Below, in pieces: positions 1-14,996 of a DNA stretch of 64,000 nt (the first letter of the stretch is position 1; every line of letters begins with the position of its first letter). The translations under genes were made by a program, and so were the position numbers. Source of the stretch: Streptomyces sp. RKAG293 (lineage in GTDB: Bacteria > Actinomycetota > Actinomycetes > Streptomycetales > Streptomycetaceae). Below the pieces are notes generated by a model, which was not told the origin of the DNA, did no database searches, and saw only the letters and a list, made by a program, of their open reading frames with translations. Location of the stretch: positions 6,495,001-6,559,000 of the forward strand of contig NZ_JAJOZB010000001.1 of assembly GCF_023701745.1 (NCBI RefSeq), read 5' to 3'.

Positions 1-1407
<1,407 letters not shown>

Positions 1408-1485
1408 AACTATTTTTGCTTCGCGTCCACTGTGTAGTTCTGAAGTAACGAACCGTGATAACACCCGGTTGGTTAACTTCATAGT
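1408..1485 (+). other. 23S-5S internal transcribed spacer
   Basis: This 78-nt spacer between 23S and 5S holds imperfectly complementary stretches (GAAGTAACGAACC near 1442 and GGTTGGTTAACTTC near 1467). They can form a stem of the sort used in rRNA processing. There is no tRNA gene in it. Confidence 0.7.
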
Positions 1486-1604
1486 GTTTCGGTGGTCATA
1501 GCGTTAGGGAAACGCCCGGTTACATTCCGAACCCGGAAGCTAAGCCTTTCAGCGCCGATGGTACTGCAGGGGGGACCCTGTGGGAGAGTAGGACGCCGCC
1601 GAAC
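1486..1604 (+). rRNA. rrf: 5S ribosomal RNA
   Basis: About 119 nt beginning GTTTCGGTGGTCATAGCG and ending CGCCGCCGAAC, with the conserved core CCGAACCCGGAAGCTAAGCC. The ends pair with one another as in actinobacterial 5S RNA. It is followed directly by the operon terminator. Confidence 0.96.
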
Positions 1605-1612
1605 AATCATTC

Positions 1613-1654
1613 AGCCCCAACCCCGAGCTTCGGCTCGGGGGTTGGGGCTTTTTT
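1613..1654 (+). terminator. rRNA operon terminator
   Basis: A long GC-rich hairpin (arms AGCCCCAACCCCGAGC and GCTCGGGGGTTGGGGCT around a TTCG tetraloop) is followed by a run of six T. It is a textbook intrinsic terminator for the rRNA operon. Confidence 0.95.
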
Positions 1655-1721
1655 GTTGTCCGTCACCCCATGTTCATGTCCCGGCGGGAACCTTGGCACC
1701 TCGACATGTGGAGGTAGGGAC

Positions 1722-2405
1722 GTGCGTCAGCTGATGATGGACAGGCAGCCCCTGCAAGCTCTCGGTATCGGTGTGGGCGACGAGGTGATCGTGCCGTCCT
1801 TCGCCCCCGAGTCGTCCGCGGCGGCCGTGGTGATGGTGGGCGCGACCCCGGTGTTCGCCGATATCGACCCGCGGACGTACTGCCTCGACCCCGCCTCCGT
1901 GGAGGCCGCCCTGACCCCCAGGACGTCGGCCGTCATAGCAGTGCACCTCTTCGGCCACCCGGCGCCCATGCGCGAACTGGGCGAGCTGGCGGCGCGGCAG
2001 GGGATCGCGCTGGTCGAGGAGGAGGAGCCGGCGGGGGACGTGGGGGAGATCGCCCGGCGCCGCGCACACGCCCGCTTCCTGGACTCGGCGCTGACCGGCG
2101 TCATCGTGCCGTACGTCGAGCCGGGCGCGCACCACGTCTACCACCACTACACGGTGCGGATCCCGGGCAACGGCCGGCCCGACCGGGACGCCTTCGCCAG
2201 GGCGCTGACGAGGCGCGGAGTACGGGCGACCGTGAGCGTCCCGACGCCCGTGCACCGGCTCGCGGCGCACCGGTCCCGTGAGGTGCTGCCGGAGACCGAG
2301 AGGGCCGCCGCACAGGCCCTGTCGCTGCCGGTGCACTCGGGTCTCACCCAGCGGGAGTTGACGCATATCGCCGACGCCTGCAACGCCCTCGGTGGCCTGC
2401 TCTGA
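1722..2405 (+). CDS. Degenerate DegT/DnrJ/EryC1-type aminotransferase remnant without any lysine
   Basis: Residues 10-80 match the large domain of sugar aminotransferases of the DegT/DnrJ/EryC1/StrS family (ALGIGVGDEVIVPSF, PVFADIDPRTYCLDP, VIAVHLFGHPAPM). The C-terminal half resembles the end of that family (HHVYHHYTVRI, then LSLPVHSGLTQREL). The family is usually about 370-400 residues; this protein is 227. It lacks the first 50 or so residues, and the segment that normally holds the PLP-binding lysine is gone, with EEEEPAGD running straight into the C-terminal domain. There is no lysine anywhere in the translation, so a Schiff base with PLP cannot form. The GTG start is chosen for GGAGG seven bases upstream. 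It is either a decaying pseudogene in an intact frame or a repurposed non-enzymatic protein. Confidence 0.7.
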   Translation: MRQLMMDRQPLQALGIGVGDEVIVPSFAPESSAAAVVMVGATPVFADIDPRTYCLDPASVEAALTPRTSAVIAVHLFGHPAPMRELGELAARQGIALVEEEEPAGDVGEIARRRAHARFLDSALTGVIVPYVEPGAHHVYHHYTVRIPGNGRPDRDAFARALTRRGVRATVSVPTPVHRLAAHRSREVLPETERAAAQALSLPVHSGLTQRELTHIADACNALGGLL

Positions 2406-2481
2406 TCCGGTTCGGGGGCGGGTCGGGGCGGGTTACCGAGCACGGGTCTTCATGGGTTAAGATTTTCCTTGTCGACACCGA

Positions 2482-2554
2482 GCCCCTATAGCTCAGTCGG
2501 TAGAGCGTCTCCATGGTAAGGAGAAGGTCTGCGGTTCGATTCCGCATGGGGGCC
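2482..2554 (+). tRNA. tRNA-Thr (anticodon GGT)
   Basis: The cloverleaf folds cleanly: acceptor GCCCCTA/TGGGGGC, D stem GCTC/GAGC, anticodon stem TCTCC/GGAGA with loop ATGGTAA (anticodon GGT), and T stem TGCGG/CCGCA with loop TTCGATT. A CCA follows at 2554-2556, so whether the last base is the discriminator or part of an encoded CCA is uncertain. It decodes ACC/ACU threonine codons. Confidence 0.95.
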
Positions 2555-2562
2555 CAACAGAG

Positions 2563-2595
2563 AAAGACCCCCCGCCTGACGGCGGGGGGTCTTTT
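2563..2595 (+). terminator. Terminator after tRNA-Thr
   Basis: The stem AAAGACCCCCCGCC / GGCGGGGGGTCTTT around a TGAC loop ends in a T tract. It lies 9 bases after the tRNA and 50 bases before the stop codon of the convergent osaC, so it may serve both strands. Confidence 0.9.
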
Positions 2596-2645
2596 CGTTG
2601 TCCGGACCGCCGGTGCCCGTGGCACCGCGGGTTCCTGCCGTGCCG

Positions 2646-5330
2646 TCAGTTGTCGGGCAGGGCGGGGACACGCATCGCGAGGATGGCCATGTCGTCCGAG
2701 GGCGCGTCGGAGGCGAAGCGCTCCACAGCTCGCTGGATCCGGGCGGCGACCGCGCCGGCGGTGAGGCCGGTGCAGGTGGCCAGGACGTCGGCGAGGCCGT
2801 CGTCACCGAGCATGCGGGTGCCCTCGCGGCGTTCGGTCACCCCGTCGGTGACACAGAGCATGACGTCGCCCGGATCCAGGGTGATGGTCTGTTCGACGAG
2901 CTCCAGGTCCTCCAGGACGCCGAGGAGCGGCTGCGGGTCGGCGGCGGACTCCACGGTGCCGTCCGGGCGCAGTCGCAACGGCAGCGGGTGGCCGGCGCAG
3001 ACCACCTTGAGGATGGCGCTGCCGTCGGGCTGCGGCCACAACTCCCCGTAGAGCAGGGTCAGGAAGCGGCTGCGGGCGCCCTCGTCCAGGATGGCGGCGT
3101 TGAGCCGCTCCAGGACGGCCGGCCCGCCGAAGCCCTCGCGGGCGAGGAGCCGGATCGCGTGCCGGGCCAGACCCGTGACGGCCGCGGCCTCCGGGCCGGT
3201 GCCGCAGACGTCGCCGATGGCGAAGCCCCAGCAGCCGTCGCGGATCGGGAACAGGTCGTAGAAGTCGCCGCCGACCTCGTTGCCCTCACCGGCCGCCCGG
3301 TAGATGACCTCGACCTCGACGCCGGGGATGGGAGGCAGCCCCGGCGGCAGCAGGCTGCGCTGGAGGGCCTGGCTGATGGCCGTGCGCTCGCTGTACAGAC
3401 GGGCGTTGTCCAGGGCGAGGGCGGCGCGGCGGGAGAGGTCCTCGGCGAGTTCGAGGATCTCCTGGCGGAACCGTTCGTCCGCGGGTTTGCCGAGGGTGAG
3501 CATGCCGATGACGCGGTTGCGGGCGACGAGCGGCAGGACCACGGTCTCGCCGCCGACCGCGGCGGCGGTCGCCAGCGCGGTGCCGGGTCCGGTCGCCGGG
3601 CGGCCGGCCTCGCCGAGGCCGAGGCTGCGCAACGAGGCGCGCAGCGCGGTGGAGTGGGCGGCGTCGGAGGGCGCGGTCCAGATGCGCGCGCCGGGCGTGG
3701 GCTCCGGCGCGGGCGGGTTGAGCTTCGCCAGCAGGGCCTTGATGCCGTCGATCCGGTCCTCGTCCTCGTGCAGCACGAAGGCGAGTTCGGGTTCCGACTG
3801 TTCGGCGATGGTGTAGACGGCACACCAACTGGCCAGGGTGGGAACGGTCATCTGGGCCATGAGGGCCAGCGTCTGGTCGCGTTCCAGGGTGCCCGCGAGC
3901 AGGTCGGAGGCCTCGACGAGGAAGGACAGCGAGCCGCGGCGCAGCCGTTCCAGTTCGGTGAGGCGGGCGCTCTCGACGGCCAGCGCGATGCGGTCGGCGG
4001 CGAACTGCAGCCGCAGCGCTTCCTCGTTGGAGTAGCGGCCCGGGGCCTCGGCGGCGACGCCGAGGGAGCCGGTGAGCCGGCCCTCGACCTTCAGCGGCAC
4101 GGTGACGATGGAGCGCATCCCGGTGCCGGCGAGCAGCGGGACGGCGCCGGGGACGGCGTTGAGATCCTCGTGGACGGCGGGCATCCTGGCGCTGCCGTAG
4201 CGGCCGGTGCCGGCCTCGACGGGGACGCGGGCGAAGCGCTGACGGGCGGAGGGCAGGCCGGTGGAGGCGCGCACCTCCAGCTCCGTCTCGTCGTCGGTGG
4301 CGAGCAGCAGGTACGCGGCGTCGCCGTCGAGCATGTCGCGGGCGCGCTCCACGGTGCGCTGCAGGAGCCCGTCGAGGTCGTCGGGCGCCGGGGAGCCGAT
4401 GAACACCTCGAAGGCGTCCGCGGCCTTTCCACGGTCGCCGGACGCGGCGTCCGAGTTGACGGGGCCGCGCGAGGGGCTCTGCAGGACGGCCCGCTCGTCG
4501 GCGCGGACCAGCAGGCAGACGGTGGAGGGCTCGCCGGTGGTGTCGCGGACCCGCAGATGGGACCCGTACACGGGCTGTACGCGGCCGTCGGCGCCCCGTA
4601 TGCCGTAGGTGCCCTCCCAGCGGGAGAGGAGCAGCGCCTCGGCGAGGCCGATGCCGGTGCCGGGGGTCTGCGGCCACGCGGTGAGCTCGGTGAGGGGCTT
4701 GCCGATCATCTGCTCGGAGGTGTGACCGAACAGATCCGTGGCGTCGTCGTTCCAGCGCGTGACGACGGCGTGGCGGTCGACCTGGATCACGGCGACGCGG
4801 ACCCGCTCGTCGGTCAGCGGGAGGGCGGCGGTCGGCAGCGCGGGGCTCGCTGCGCGGGTGCCCGCGGAGCGCTCCGGCAGGTCGAGCTGGAACCAGACGT
4901 GCTTGGCGGCGGGGGTGTACTCGACGCCCCAGCGGCTGGCGAGGGCGGAGCAGAGGACGAGGCCGCGGCCGCCTTCGCTGTCCGGGTTGCGGATCTGGAG
5001 GCCGGCGTCCTGGAGCGGGACCTCGCGCTCCGGGTACCGGTCGGCGACCTCGACACGTACCGCTGTGTCGTAGCGCAGGCACTGTACGTCAGCGGCGGTG
5101 CCGGCGTGGACCACGGCATTCGTGACGAGTTCGCTGGTCAGGACGACAGCGTCGTCGACGATGTCGGAGAAGCCCCAGCCCTGCAGGGTGTCGCGGACGA
5201 AGGCGCGCGCGACGGCGACCGATCGCCCCACCGGCTGGAAGGTGGCCGCTGCCCGCGCCGTGATCACAGAACTCCTTGTGCGCCCCAGGACGCTGTCGTC
5301 GGTCTCGCTCTCGATTCCCTGCGCCGTCAC
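2646..5330 (-). CDS. osaC: OsaC-like multidomain regulator: anti-sigma kinase + PAS + GAF + SpoIIE/PP2C phosphatase
   Basis: The N-terminal ~130 residues form an RsbW/SpoIIAB-type HATPase fold (LTSELVTNAVVHAG N-box, GGRGLVLCSALA G-box). A PAS region (about 165-280, with AVIQVDRHAVVTRWND), a GAF domain (about 310-470), a second GAF-like stretch (about 480-640) and a C-terminal SpoIIE/PP2C phosphatase (EVGGDFYDLF, GDVCGTGPEAA, VTDGVTERRE) follow. This order is that of OsaC of S. coelicolor, which as I recall modulates the osmotic-stress sigma factor SigB, the N-terminal kinase binding the sigma factor and the phosphatase acting on an anti-anti-sigma. It is divergent from osaAB, which fits. The frame is open to a TTG at 5372, but GTG at 5330 has a better G-rich leader and begins closer to the HATPase. 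About 894 residues; cytoplasmic, with no membrane segment. Confidence 0.87.
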   Translation of the reverse strand: MTAQGIESETDDSVLGRTRSSVITARAAATFQPVGRSVAVARAFVRDTLQGWGFSDIVDDAVVLTSELVTNAVVHAGTAADVQCLRYDTAVRVEVADRYPEREVPLQDAGLQIRNPDSEGGRGLVLCSALASRWGVEYTPAAKHVWFQLDLPERSAGTRAASPALPTAALPLTDERVRVAVIQVDRHAVVTRWNDDATDLFGHTSEQMIGKPLTELTAWPQTPGTGIGLAEALLLSRWEGTYGIRGADGRVQPVYGSHLRVRDTTGEPSTVCLLVRADERAVLQSPSRGPVNSDAASGDRGKAADAFEVFIGSPAPDDLDGLLQRTVERARDMLDGDAAYLLLATDDETELEVRASTGLPSARQRFARVPVEAGTGRYGSARMPAVHEDLNAVPGAVPLLAGTGMRSIVTVPLKVEGRLTGSLGVAAEAPGRYSNEEALRLQFAADRIALAVESARLTELERLRRGSLSFLVEASDLLAGTLERDQTLALMAQMTVPTLASWCAVYTIAEQSEPELAFVLHEDEDRIDGIKALLAKLNPPAPEPTPGARIWTAPSDAAHSTALRASLRSLGLGEAGRPATGPGTALATAAAVGGETVVLPLVARNRVIGMLTLGKPADERFRQEILELAEDLSRRAALALDNARLYSERTAISQALQRSLLPPGLPPIPGVEVEVIYRAAGEGNEVGGDFYDLFPIRDGCWGFAIGDVCGTGPEAAAVTGLARHAIRLLAREGFGGPAVLERLNAAILDEGARSRFLTLLYGELWPQPDGSAILKVVCAGHPLPLRLRPDGTVESAADPQPLLGVLEDLELVEQTITLDPGDVMLCVTDGVTERREGTRMLGDDGLADVLATCTGLTAGAVAARIQRAVERFASDAPSDDMAILAMRVPALPDN

Positions 5331-5478
5331 CGGCGGCCCCCGTGAGGTGTAGGCCCGGTCTGTGGCGGGCAACCGGATGCCAGGTTACTTACCTCTGCTG
5401 ATGGCGTGTGCGCTGGTTCCGGGTGTTTCTGCCCCGATCGTGCGACAGGTCATATGCGAAGCTGCCGAACTGTTATGG

Positions 5479-5494
5479 CCATGCGCAGGCATGG
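5479..5494. promoter_or_regulatory. Inverted repeat in the osaC-osaA divergent promoter region
   Basis: CCATGC-GCAG-GCATGG is a perfect 6+6 inverted repeat about 70 bases before the osaA start, inside the 230-bp intergenic region that must hold both promoters. It could be an operator. No protein can be assigned from sequence. Confidence 0.3.
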
Positions 5495-5560
5495 TGAAAC
5501 ACTGGGCATGTCTAAGAGGCAGTTCACGAGCAGTTTGGTCGACCCTCCGGGAGGGACACG

Positions 5561-10993
<5,433 letters not shown>

Positions 10994-11218
10994 AAGGTGG
11001 ACTGTTGACGGCGTGTGTCCATTCAGGTGTGAGGGGGCGGGATTCAGGGAACCTTCTGGTCTCCGCTAGCGTTTCTGCTTCGTGCACAGTGACATGGCGG
11101 TGACAGGGTGTGGCGAACGGCAGGTGCGGCTACCATGACCGGCACAAGGACGGGCGGCGCAAGGGAGTCGTCCCCGGGGGCGGCCACCAGCGTGGTGCCG
11201 GGACGAGGAGGGCGGGCC

Positions 11219-11899
11219 ATGGTGCAGAAGGCCAAGATCCTTCTTGTCGACGACCGGCCGGAGAATCTGCTGGCGCTGGAGGCGATCCTCTCGGCGCTCG
11301 ATCAGACGCTGGTACGGGCGGCATCCGGGGAAGAGGCGCTGAAGGCGCTGCTCACGGACGATTTCGCGGTGATCCTGCTCGATGTGCAGATGCCGGGCAT
11401 GGACGGTTTCGAGACCGCCGCCCACATCAAGCGGCGCGAGCGGACCCGTGACATCCCGATCATCTTCCTGACGGCGATCAACCACGGCCCGCACCACACC
11501 TTCCGCGGCTACGCGGCCGGTGCGGTCGACTACATCTCCAAACCCTTCGACCCCTGGGTGCTGCGCGCCAAGGTGTCGGTGTTCGTCGAGCTCTACATGA
11601 AGAACTGCCAGCTGCGGGAGCAGGCGGCGCTGCTGCGGCTCCAGCTGGAGCAGGGCGCTTCGGTGGGCGTCAACGGGGCGAAGGAGCCTGCCGGACTGCT
11701 CGCCGAGCTCTCCGCGCGGCTGGCCGCCGTCGAGGAGCAGGCCGAGGCGCTGTCGAAGCAGCTCGACGAGTCGGCGGACGCGGCCGCGGTGGCGACCGCC
11801 GCGCATCTGGAGCGCAAGCTCACCGGTCTGCGGCGGGCGTTGGACGCTCTGGAGCCGGGCACCGGCGACGGCGGCGTCAGGTATCCCCCACAGGACTGA
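11219..11899 (+). CDS. osaB: OsaB-like response regulator with coiled-coil output
   Basis: 226 residues. A CheY-type receiver (residues 5-125) has acidic pocket D11/D12, phosphoacceptor D55 in LLDVQMPGMDG, and K in DYISKPFDP. The C-terminal 95 residues are a long charged heptad-rich segment (QLREQAALLRLQ... ARLAAVEEQAEALSKQLDE), not a helix-turn-helix, so it probably signals through protein-protein contact. ATG 11219 is chosen because GAGGAGG lies just upstream and the receiver begins there; the frame is open to 11108, but those residues are Gly/Thr/Arg rich and look non-coding. The position behind osaA and the fold match OsaB, needed for aerial growth under osmotic stress in S. coelicolor. 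Confidence 0.88.
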   Translation: MVQKAKILLVDDRPENLLALEAILSALDQTLVRAASGEEALKALLTDDFAVILLDVQMPGMDGFETAAHIKRRERTRDIPIIFLTAINHGPHHTFRGYAAGAVDYISKPFDPWVLRAKVSVFVELYMKNCQLREQAALLRLQLEQGASVGVNGAKEPAGLLAELSARLAAVEEQAEALSKQLDESADAAAVATAAHLERKLTGLRRALDALEPGTGDGGVRYPPQD

Positions 11900-12000
11900 G
11901 CGGAACCCCCGCCGTTGACGCTGCGTCACCCTTGGCCCACCCGAGGCGCGACACGGACGGGGGTATCCGGCGCACGCGTGTCCAGCCGGGTCTTCGGAGG

Positions 12001-12006
12001 TAATCT
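12001..12006 (+). promoter_or_regulatory. -10 element TAATCT close to the ftsK start
   Basis: TAATCT ends 7 bases before the ATG of ftsK. A GGAGG precedes this hexamer but lies 12 bases or more from the ATG, too far to be a good ribosome binding site. A leaderless transcript is therefore plausible. Confidence 0.4.
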
Positions 12007-12013
12007 CGGCACC

Positions 12014-14764
12014 ATGGCCTCACGTACGCCCGGCGGCACTGCCAAGAAAGCTCCGGCGAAGCCTGCGGCCAAGAAAACCGCGGCGAAGAAGACCGCAGCG
12101 AAGAAACCACCTGCCAAGAAGGCGGCGGCCCCCCGTGCGGCGAAGGGGGCCGCTCCCAAGCCCGCTCCCCGAGTGGCCCCGTCACCCACCGGTGGTGTGT
12201 ACCGGATGACGCGCGCCCTGTGGCTCGGCGTCGCCCACGGCATCGGCGCGGTGTTCCGCGGCATAGGGCGCGGAGCACGCGGCCTCGACCCCGCGCACCG
12301 CAAGGACGGCGTGGCGCTGCTGCTGCTCGGTCTGACGCTGGTCGTGGCCGCGGGCACCTGGTCCAATCTGCGCGGCCCGGTCGGCGATCTCGTGGAGATG
12401 CTCGTCACCGGCGCCTTCGGCCGGCTCGATCTGCTGGTGCCGATACTGATCGGCGTCGTCGCGGTCCGGCTGATGCGGCACCCGGAGCAGCCCGAGGCCA
12501 ACGGGCGGATCGTCATCGGGCTGTCCACCCTGGTGCTCGGCGCCCTCGGCCTGGTCCACCTGGCCTGCGGTTCGCCGAGCCGGGACGCGGGAGCCGAGGC
12601 GCTGCGCGACGCCGGCGGCCTGATCGGCTGGGCGGCCGCGTCGCCGCTGCTCTACACGGTCGGCTCGGCGCTCGCCGTACCGCTGCTGCTGCTCATCACC
12701 GTCTTCGGGCTGCTGGTCGTCACGGCCACCCCGGTCAACGCGATTCCGCAGCGGCTGCGGCTGCTCGGCACCAAGCTCGGCCTGTACGAGGCACCGCCGG
12801 ACCTGGACGCGGTGCCGATGGAGGAGCTGTTCGAGGAGGACCCGGAGCCGGCGGAGGACTACCCGCGCCGCCGGTCCCCGCTGCGCTTCACCAAGCACGA
12901 CCAGGGCATGGAGGAACTGGCGGCGCTGGGGGAGTTCGGCGACGAGGAGGCCGACGAGCCCCGGCCGCGCCGCCGCCCGCGGCGCAGGCCCGAGCCCGGC
13001 CAGCAGGACTACGCGGCCGCCTCCGGGATGGACGCGGTGGACGTGGCGGCCGCCGCGGCCGCGGCGCTGGACGGCGCCGTGCTGCACGGCGTGCAGCCGT
13101 CACCGCTGCTCGCCGGTCTCAGCAACAGCGTCAAGACGGGGTCCGGCACCGGATCGGGCGTGCCCGCGGCCCGCGCCGAGGACACCGCCGAGCCGTCGAC
13201 CGGCTCCGGCGTCCCCGACCTGACCAAGAAGACCGTCGACCCGGTGGACCCGCTCCCGCCGCGCGCCGAGCAGCTCCAGCTGTCCGGCGACATCACGTAC
13301 TCGCTGCCCTCGCTGGACCTGCTGGAACGCGGCGGCCCCGGCCGTACCCGCAGCGCCGCGAACGACGCGGTGGTCGCCTCACTGCAGCAGGTCTTCACCG
13401 AGTTCAAGGTCGACGCCACGGTCACCGGCTTCACCCGCGGCCCGACGGTCACCCGCTACGAGATCGAGCTCGGCTCGGCGGTCAAGGTCGAGCGGATCAC
13501 GGCACTGGCCAAGAACATCGCGTACTCCGTCGCCAGCCCGGACGTCCGGATCATCAGCCCGATCCCCGGCAAGTCGGCGGTCGGCATCGAGATCCCGAAC
13601 AGCGACCGCGAGATGGTCAACGTCGGCGACGTGCTGCGCTCCGCGGCGGCGGCCGGCGAGGAGCACCCGATGACGGTGGCGCTCGGCAAGGACGTCGAGG
13701 GCGGGTACGTCATGGCGAACCTCGCCAAGATGCCGCACATCCTGGTCGCCGGCGCGACCGGGTCCGGGAAGTCGTCCTGCATCAACGGCCTCATCACCTC
13801 GATCATGTGCCGCGCCACCCCGGACGAGGTCCGGATGGTGCTGGTGGACCCCAAGCGCGTCGAGCTGACCGCGTACGAGGGCATCCCGCACCTGATCACG
13901 CCGATCATCACCAACCCGAAGCGGGCCGCGGAGGCCCTGCAGTGGGTGGTCCGCGAGATGGACCTGCGCTACGACGACCTGGCGGCCTTCGGCTTCCGGC
14001 ACATCGACGACTTCAACGCGGCGGTGCGCTCCGGCAAGACCCAGCCGCTGCCGGGCAGCGAGCGCGAGCTGTCGCCGTACCCGTACCTGCTGGTGATCGT
14101 GGACGAGCTGGCCGACCTGATGATGGTCGCGCCGCGCGATGTGGAGGACTCGATCGTCCGCATCACGCAGCTGGCCCGCGCCGCCGGGATCCACCTGGTG
14201 CTGGCCACCCAGCGGCCCAGCGTCGACGTCGTCACCGGTCTGATCAAGGCGAACGTGCCGTCGCGGCTGGCCTTCTCCACCTCCTCGCTCGCCGACAGCC
14301 GGGTCATCCTGGACCAGAACGGCGCCGAGAAGCTGATCGGCAGGGGCGACGGGCTCTTCCTCCCGATGGGCGCGAACAAGCCGACCCGTATGCAGGGCGC
14401 CTTCGTCACCGAGGAGGAGATCGCCAAGATCGTCGAGCACTGCAAGGCGCAGCTCACGCCGACCTACCGGACCGACGTGGCGGTCGGCACGGCGCCCAAG
14501 CGGGAGGTCGACGAGGAGATCGGCGACGACCTGGACCTGTTGTGCCAGGCGGCGGAGCTGGTCGTCTCCACCCAGTTCGGCTCGACCTCGATGCTGCAGC
14601 GGAAGTTGCGTGTGGGATTCGCCAAGGCGGGCAGGCTGATGGATCTGATGGAATCGCGCGGAATCGTCGGGCCGAGCGAAGGTTCGAAGGCGCGGGATGT
14701 CATGGTCAAAGCGGACGAACTGGATGGGGTACTGGCCGTCATCCGCGGTGATGCTCACTCGTAA
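12014..14764 (+). CDS. ftsK: FtsK/SpoIIIE DNA translocase
   Basis: 916 residues. The N-terminus is a Lys/Ala/Pro-rich tail (residues 10-50, repeated AAKKT and PAKKAAA) like a histone H1 tail. Membrane helices follow at about 95-245 (VALLLLGLTLVVAA, LVPILIGVVAVRL, PLLLLITVFGLLVV), then an acidic/proline-rich linker (about 270-430) and the motor. Walker A is GATGSGKSS near residue 580, with Walker B LLVIVDELADLMM. The C-terminal gamma winged helix (QFGSTSMLQRKLRVGFAKAGRLMD) reads KOPS-type orientation sequences. It pumps chromosomes through closing sporulation septa. Downstream genes on the same strand (RodZ-like, rimO, pgsA) keep the usual actinobacterial order. Confidence 0.96.
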   Translation: MASRTPGGTAKKAPAKPAAKKTAAKKTAAKKPPAKKAAAPRAAKGAAPKPAPRVAPSPTGGVYRMTRALWLGVAHGIGAVFRGIGRGARGLDPAHRKDGVALLLLGLTLVVAAGTWSNLRGPVGDLVEMLVTGAFGRLDLLVPILIGVVAVRLMRHPEQPEANGRIVIGLSTLVLGALGLVHLACGSPSRDAGAEALRDAGGLIGWAAASPLLYTVGSALAVPLLLLITVFGLLVVTATPVNAIPQRLRLLGTKLGLYEAPPDLDAVPMEELFEEDPEPAEDYPRRRSPLRFTKHDQGMEELAALGEFGDEEADEPRPRRRPRRRPEPGQQDYAAASGMDAVDVAAAAAAALDGAVLHGVQPSPLLAGLSNSVKTGSGTGSGVPAARAEDTAEPSTGSGVPDLTKKTVDPVDPLPPRAEQLQLSGDITYSLPSLDLLERGGPGRTRSAANDAVVASLQQVFTEFKVDATVTGFTRGPTVTRYEIELGSAVKVERITALAKNIAYSVASPDVRIISPIPGKSAVGIEIPNSDREMVNVGDVLRSAAAAGEEHPMTVALGKDVEGGYVMANLAKMPHILVAGATGSGKSSCINGLITSIMCRATPDEVRMVLVDPKRVELTAYEGIPHLITPIITNPKRAAEALQWVVREMDLRYDDLAAFGFRHIDDFNAAVRSGKTQPLPGSERELSPYPYLLVIVDELADLMMVAPRDVEDSIVRITQLARAAGIHLVLATQRPSVDVVTGLIKANVPSRLAFSTSSLADSRVILDQNGAEKLIGRGDGLFLPMGANKPTRMQGAFVTEEEIAKIVEHCKAQLTPTYRTDVAVGTAPKREVDEEIGDDLDLLCQAAELVVSTQFGSTSMLQRKLRVGFAKAGRLMDLMESRGIVGPSEGSKARDVMVKADELDGVLAVIRGDAHS

Positions 14765-14824
14765 GAGCACGCGGGGCAACCGTTTCTCCTGTTCGTGCGT
14801 CAAGTTGATGCAGGAGGACGACAT

Positions 14825-14959
14825 ATGGCCGACTGTCAGGCTCGCCCGGGCTGTCAGGTCCATGCGCGCCGGATCCGTGAGAGACGGTCCGGCAATCCTG
14901 ATGGCGGACAAAGACCGGCTGTCCGCTTGCCCCACTCTTTCGCTACCCCCCTAGACTGA
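14825..14959 (+). CDS. Possible small protein (44 aa) between ftsK and the RodZ-like gene
   Basis: An AGGAGG seven bases before ATG 14825 is among the best ribosome binding sites in the window. It opens a 44-residue Arg-rich frame (starting MADCQARPGC, ending SFATPLD) that stops 38 bases before the next gene. It contains two cysteines and no membrane segment. No family is recognised. The strong start signal is the only argument for it; it could be a leader peptide coupling ftsK and downstream genes, or chance. Confidence 0.35.
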   Translation: MADCQARPGCQVHARRIRERRSGNPDGGQRPAVRLPHSFATPLD

Positions 14960-14996
14960 ACTTCCAGCAGGTGGCTGCAGCCTGAAAGGCTTCCTC

